From the NCBI GenBank assembly GCA_029935695.1, contig JAOZJV010000081.1:1-10068 (forward strand): a stretch of DNA of 10,068 bases, given 5' to 3'. This DNA comes from Candidatus Krumholzibacteriia bacterium. GTDB taxonomy: Bacteria; Krumholzibacteriota; Krumholzibacteriia; LZORAL124-64-63. Of this stretch, positions 7,225-10,068 are shown piece after piece (the stretch's first letter is position 1; every line of letters begins with the position of its first letter). The position numbers were made by a program, and so were the translations under genes. Below the pieces are notes generated by a model. It did not search any database. It saw only the letters and a list, made by a program, of their open reading frames with translations, and was not told where the DNA came from.

Positions 7225-7265
7225 GGTTCAGTCAGTGTTCGAGAATGTTCTGCACTGACTGGATC
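7225..7265. repeat. Inverted repeat between the convergent tonB-like and PAS-receiver genes (possible bidirectional terminator)
   Basis: Arms 7225-7237 (GGTTCAGTCAGTG) and 7253-7265 (CACTGACTGGATC) can form 13 pairs, two of them G-U, around a 15-base loop. The core CAGTCAGTG/CACTGACTG is a perfect 9-bp match. The structure spans the last codons and stop of the PAS-receiver gene and starts 17 bases after the tonB-like stop. There is no strong U-tract on either side, so termination is plausible from position but not shown. ACTGAC at 7204-7209 could compete for pairing with 7231-7236. Confidence 0.5.
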
Positions 7266-8707
7266 AATTTATTCACGGCGAACGGTTTTTCCACCCGGGC
7301 CAGAAATCCGTAATCTTCAAAATTGGCCAGGACGGGATCGTTGGAATAGCCGCTGGCCACCATGATACGGGCATCCGGATCCAGTTCCAGTATTTTCGAA
7401 GTGGCCTCCAGGCCGCCCATGGCCCCGGGCACGGTGAGATCCATGATGACAGCGTTGACGGGGTTGGGTGTGTTGAGCAGGGAGCGATAGATAGCAATGG
7501 CTTCGTTACCATCCTGAGCATGAAGGGTTTCATACCCTTTGGTGCCCAACATCAAGGCGCAGGTTTTGCGCACCAGTGGATCGTCATCCATGACCATGAT
7601 TTTGACTGGCTGATCCGGATTGTCAGTGGAAGCTTGATCTGACCTCAAAGCGTGGGACTGCGCTGTCTGCCGGGCTTCGCTATCTAAAATTTCCAATGGG
7701 GACAATTTTTCCTGTGTTACGGATCTGAAAAGAACCAGAAGACCCATGTTCTGACCAAAACGATCCAACAGGATCATCGTCTTTTGCAGTACCGGCTGGG
7801 CTCTGCCTTTGCGGGTTCGTAAAATGACCTCGGTTTCCTGGTATTCAACCGGAACACGCTTGCCGTCTTTTTCCCGCCAAAAACTAATGTCGTTTCCAGT
7901 ATGCGGATCGTTGGGTGAATAGACCTGTTCCAACAAACTGTCATGGGCCAGATCGGCGTTATGCTCCGTCAGTTCAGCAGCTTTCCTGTTGAACATCAGA
8001 ATTCTCCGGTCACAATCGGTGACAATCACTGCTTCGCTGATGCAGCGCAAAACCACATCCAAGCGTTCCTGTTGAGAATTCAGGGAGTCTTCGACTTTTT
8101 TGAGGTTGGTGATATCCGTGCAAATGCCGCCGACGGCATAAATATGGCCATCATCATTCACAAGGGGGAACTTGAAGGTTTCAAAAGACAGGATACCATC
8201 CTTCAGGGGTACGGTTTCTTCAAAAGTTTTACCCACTTTGTGCGCCACAACTTCCTGATCCTGTTCGCGGAACAGCTCGGCAATAGGATGGGCGAAAATG
8301 TCGAAATCGGTTTTCCCTTTAATTTCCTGCCAGGATTTTCCCGTCAGAGCTTCGTACTGGCCATTGGCTAAAAGATAGCGGTGGTCCGAGTCTTTGAGAT
8401 AAACAGGGAGGGGAATACTATTAACCATGCGCATGAGGTTTTCGGTCAAAATCTTTTGGGCTTCGACTTTTTCCAGATTATTTTTTAAATCTTCTGCTGA
8501 CTCATTCAGGGCCCTGGTTTTTTCCAGCCATTTTTTTTTGCTGGATCCCAGCAAATAACCTGATAACAAACCGATAATAATGGGAATGATCAGTAATTTG
8601 GGCGTGACCTGGTTGCTGGTGAGAGTCAAATTGGTAACAGCAAAAACCACCAGCAAGGCGGCTCCTCCGAGAGAATAAAACAGTGGTAGCAAAGAATCTT
8701 TTTTCAT
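7232..8707 (-). CDS. Membrane-anchored PAS-PAS-receiver signalling protein without a kinase core
   Basis: The product has 491 residues. GGAG lies 7 bases before the ATG. There are two membrane segments near the N-terminus (about 7-27 and 37-54), then a charged coiled-coil linker (57-90). PAS domain 1 covers about 91-205 (VYLKDSDHRYLLAN, LTGKSWQEIKGKTDFDIF, closing VGGICTDITNLKKVE). PAS domain 2 covers about 213-331 (EAVIVTDCDRRILMFN, closing LVLFRSVTQEK). The C-terminal receiver domain covers about 369-490, with acidic residues at 374-376, predicted phospho-acceptor Asp423 (IMDLTVPG), Ser452 (VASGYSND) and Lys474 (EKPF). The receiver resembles those at the end of hybrid histidine kinases. Only about 37 residues separate PAS2 from the receiver, and no H-box, N-box or G-boxes are seen. 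The protein may sense a signal and modulate a separate kinase or phosphorelay, or be an internally deleted hybrid kinase. The gene follows atpC behind a terminator. Confidence 0.85.
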   Translation of the reverse strand: MKKDSLLPLFYSLGGAALLVVFAVTNLTLTSNQVTPKLLIIPIIIGLLSGYLLGSSKKKWLEKTRALNESAEDLKNNLEKVEAQKILTENLMRMVNSIPLPVYLKDSDHRYLLANGQYEALTGKSWQEIKGKTDFDIFAHPIAELFREQDQEVVAHKVGKTFEETVPLKDGILSFETFKFPLVNDDGHIYAVGGICTDITNLKKVEDSLNSQQERLDVVLRCISEAVIVTDCDRRILMFNRKAAELTEHNADLAHDSLLEQVYSPNDPHTGNDISFWREKDGKRVPVEYQETEVILRTRKGRAQPVLQKTMILLDRFGQNMGLLVLFRSVTQEKLSPLEILDSEARQTAQSHALRSDQASTDNPDQPVKIMVMDDDPLVRKTCALMLGTKGYETLHAQDGNEAIAIYRSLLNTPNPVNAVIMDLTVPGAMGGLEATSKILELDPDARIMVASGYSNDPVLANFEDYGFLARVEKPFAVNKLIQSVQNILEH

Positions 8708-8718
8708 GGATCATCTCC

Positions 8719-8756
8719 AAAAAAAAGCCTGTGTCCAGCATTTGCCGAACACAGGC
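8719..8756 (-). terminator. Intrinsic terminator of the ATP synthase operon
   Basis: On the minus strand GCCTGTGTTC pairs with GGACACAGGC (one G-U), and the loop can extend the stem further (GGC/GCT around AAAT). It is followed directly by eight T residues (8726 to 8719). It lies 28 bases after the atpC stop. The end of the U-tract touches the GGAG ribosome binding site of the PAS-receiver gene. Confidence 0.9.
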
Positions 8757-8784
8757 ATGAACCCAAATCAATGGCCAGAAAGGG

Positions 8785-9195
8785 TCAGCCTTCTCGGCTC
8801 GCCTTGATGCGCGCTTCGGCCCGGTCAGCAGCCAGGCGGGCGCGTTCCCGGTCCAAATCTGCTTCCACATGCTTGAGGCGACCACGGGCACGGTCCAGTG
8901 CCTCCTGGGCCCGGATCACATCAATTTCATTGGCCAGCTCGCAGGTGTCGGTCATCACGTTCACCACGTTGTCACTGATCTCAACAAAACCAGTGCCTAC
9001 CGAGAAGTGTTTTTCGCTGCCGGCATCATCGATGCGCAGGAAAACCACACCCGGAGCCACCGCACCAACCAAAGGCGCGTGATTGGCCCAAACACCCAGA
9101 TATCCAGCCAAGCCGGGGATGATGGCGCTGACGGCATCGCCCTCATAGGCTGTTTTATCCGGTGTGACGATCATCACTTTGAAGGACTTGGCCAT
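8785..9195 (-). CDS. atpC: F1Fo ATP synthase epsilon subunit
   Basis: The product has 136 residues, the usual length for bacterial epsilon. The N-terminal beta-sandwich covers about 1-86 with the family signature: VTPDKTAYEGD, then IIPGLAGYLGVWANHAPL, then GFVEISDNVVNVM. The C-terminal helical hairpin covers about 88-134. Epsilon sits in the central stalk with gamma, couples catalysis to rotation, and can inhibit ATP hydrolysis through its C-terminal helices. The motif I-D-V-I-R-A at residues 91-96 matches the I(L)DxxRA motif linked to ATP binding in Bacillus epsilon. The ATG is 3 bases after the atpD stop, and GGAGGG (9203-9208) lies 7 bases upstream, inside the end of atpD. Together they form the last genes of the operon, closed by the terminator at 8719-8756. 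Confidence 0.97.
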   Translation of the reverse strand: MAKSFKVMIVTPDKTAYEGDAVSAIIPGLAGYLGVWANHAPLVGAVAPGVVFLRIDDAGSEKHFSVGTGFVEISDNVVNVMTDTCELANEIDVIRAQEALDRARGRLKHVEADLDRERARLAADRAEARIKASREG

Positions 9196-9198
9196 GGG

Positions 9199-10068
9199 CT
9201 AACCCTCCGCCTGCAGCTTCTCGAAATTCTCCAGCACTTCCTCGATGGCGCCACACATGTAGAAGCACTGCTCGGGAATATGATCATAATCGCCAGCGAC
9301 CAAACCCTGGAAGGACCGGATGGTGTCTTCCAATTTGACGTAGCGGCCAGTCATGCCGGTGAAGACCTCGGCCACGAAGAATGGCTGGGAGAGGAACTTC
9401 TGGATTTTACGGGCGCGGCCCACGACGACTTTGTCATCATCGCTCAGCTCGTCCATACCCAGAATGGCAATGATGTCCTGGAGATCCTTGTAACGCTGCA
9501 GAATGGTCTGCACCTGGCGGGCCAGGTTGTAGTGATCGTCGCCCAGAACGCCGGGCTCGAGAATACGGCTGGTGGAGTCAAGAGGATCGACAGCGGGGTA
9601 AATACCCAGCTCGGCGATTTGACGGGACAGCACCGTGGTGGCGTCAAGGTGAGAGAAAGCGGTTGCGGGAGCAGGGTCAGTCAAATCATCGGCGGGCACG
9701 TAGATGGCCTGCACTGAAGTAATTGAACCGCTGCGGGTTGAAGTGATTCGCTCCTGCAGCTGGCCCATCTCGGTGGCCAGGGTGGGCTGGTAACCCACGG
9801 CGCTGGGCATACGACCCAGCAGAGCGGAAACTTCTGAACCAGCCTGGGTGAAACGGAACATGTTATCAACGAAGAGCAACACATCCTGGTTCAAAACATC
9901 GCGGAAGTGCTCGGCCATGGTCAGACCGGACAGAGCCACACGAAGGCGGGCTCCTGGTGGCTCGTTCATCTGCCCGAAGACCAGGGCAGTGTTGTCGATC
10001 ACTCCGGACTCGGTCATTTCCAGCCAGAGATCGTTACCCTCACGAGTACGCTCACCCACACCGCAGAA
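9199..10068 (-). CDS. atpD: F1Fo ATP synthase beta subunit (partial, N-terminus off the right edge)
   Basis: The last 289 residues of the beta subunit are visible, and the frame stays open to the window edge. The fragment begins FCGVGERTREGNDLW, containing the catalytic Glu and Arg of the GER motif. It continues through the Walker B strand (VLLFVDNMFRFTQAGSE), GYQPTLATEMG, the YVPADDLTDPAP segment, and DSTSRIL. The DELSDDD motif, equivalent to the DELSEED loop that contacts gamma, is at fragment residues 206-212, followed by FLSQPFFVAEVFTG. The P-loop lies outside the window. The subunit makes and hydrolyses ATP in the F1 head. Three cysteines stand where Ala or Val is common in the family (FCG, EQCFYMCG). 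The TAG stop is 3 bases before atpC. Confidence 0.98.
   Translation of the reverse strand, partial: FCGVGERTREGNDLWLEMTESGVIDNTALVFGQMNEPPGARLRVALSGLTMAEHFRDVLNQDVLLFVDNMFRFTQAGSEVSALLGRMPSAVGYQPTLATEMGQLQERITSTRSGSITSVQAIYVPADDLTDPAPATAFSHLDATTVLSRQIAELGIYPAVDPLDSTSRILEPGVLGDDHYNLARQVQTILQRYKDLQDIIAILGMDELSDDDKVVVGRARKIQKFLSQPFFVAEVFTGMTGRYVKLEDTIRSFQGLVAGDYDHIPEQCFYMCGAIEEVLENFEKLQAEG
9203..9208 (-). promoter_or_regulatory. Shine-Dalgarno site of atpC
   Basis: GGAGGG lies 7 bases before the atpC ATG and within the last codons of atpD, supporting the chosen atpC start and separate ribosome loading in the atpD-atpC pair. Confidence 0.8.

Noticed and set aside
8502..8891. 129-codon minus-strand frame across the atpC/PAS-receiver junction
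   Set aside because: It runs out of frame through the end of atpC, the terminator and the start of the PAS-receiver gene; no family features.

Overview
The window looks like chromosomal DNA from a Gram-negative bacterium, roughly 55% GC by eye. It carries signal peptides, a lipobox, a TonB-family protein and predicted outer-membrane and surface proteins. A large secreted protein ends in a gliding-motility or FlgD-like C-terminal module and is followed directly by a PorP/PorV-like barrel gene. That arrangement suggests a member of the Fibrobacterota-Chlorobiota-Bacteroidota (FCB) group, or a related uncultured phylum, with type IX secretion or something like it. The affiliation is inference; no rRNA or other taxonomic marker is present.

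Right end (8719-10068, minus strand): the end of the F1Fo ATP synthase operon. It holds the C-terminal two thirds of atpD (beta), then atpC (epsilon), closed by a strong intrinsic terminator. The terminator's U-tract touches the ribosome binding site of the next gene (7232-8707, minus). That gene encodes a membrane-anchored PAS-PAS-receiver protein that lacks the histidine-kinase core expected in such an architecture.

Middle (6300-7265): a single tonB-like gene on the plus strand converges on the PAS-receiver gene across a 13-bp inverted repeat. It diverges from the minus-strand operon to its left. The region of about 260 bases between them (6300-6563) holds candidate promoters for both directions and a 7-bp hairpin just upstream of the tonB start.

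Left (1-6299, minus strand): a tightly coupled three-gene unit, reading leftward. It encodes a TPR lipoprotein, a 1351-residue secreted multidomain protein, and an outer-membrane barrel protein cut by the window edge. Both junctions are 4-base ATGA overlaps. The secreted protein contains an Ig-like domain, a seven-blade VCBS/FG-GAP propeller, ASH-like and CARDB-like Ig modules, and a sorting-type C-terminal domain. In Bacteroidota, SprB-like cargo proteins are typically paired with a PorP/SprF partner encoded immediately downstream, so this unit may export and display one large surface protein. It is the most interesting part of the window. No tRNA, rRNA, CRISPR array, insertion sequence or attachment site was seen, and no gene-free stretch exceeds 300 bases.
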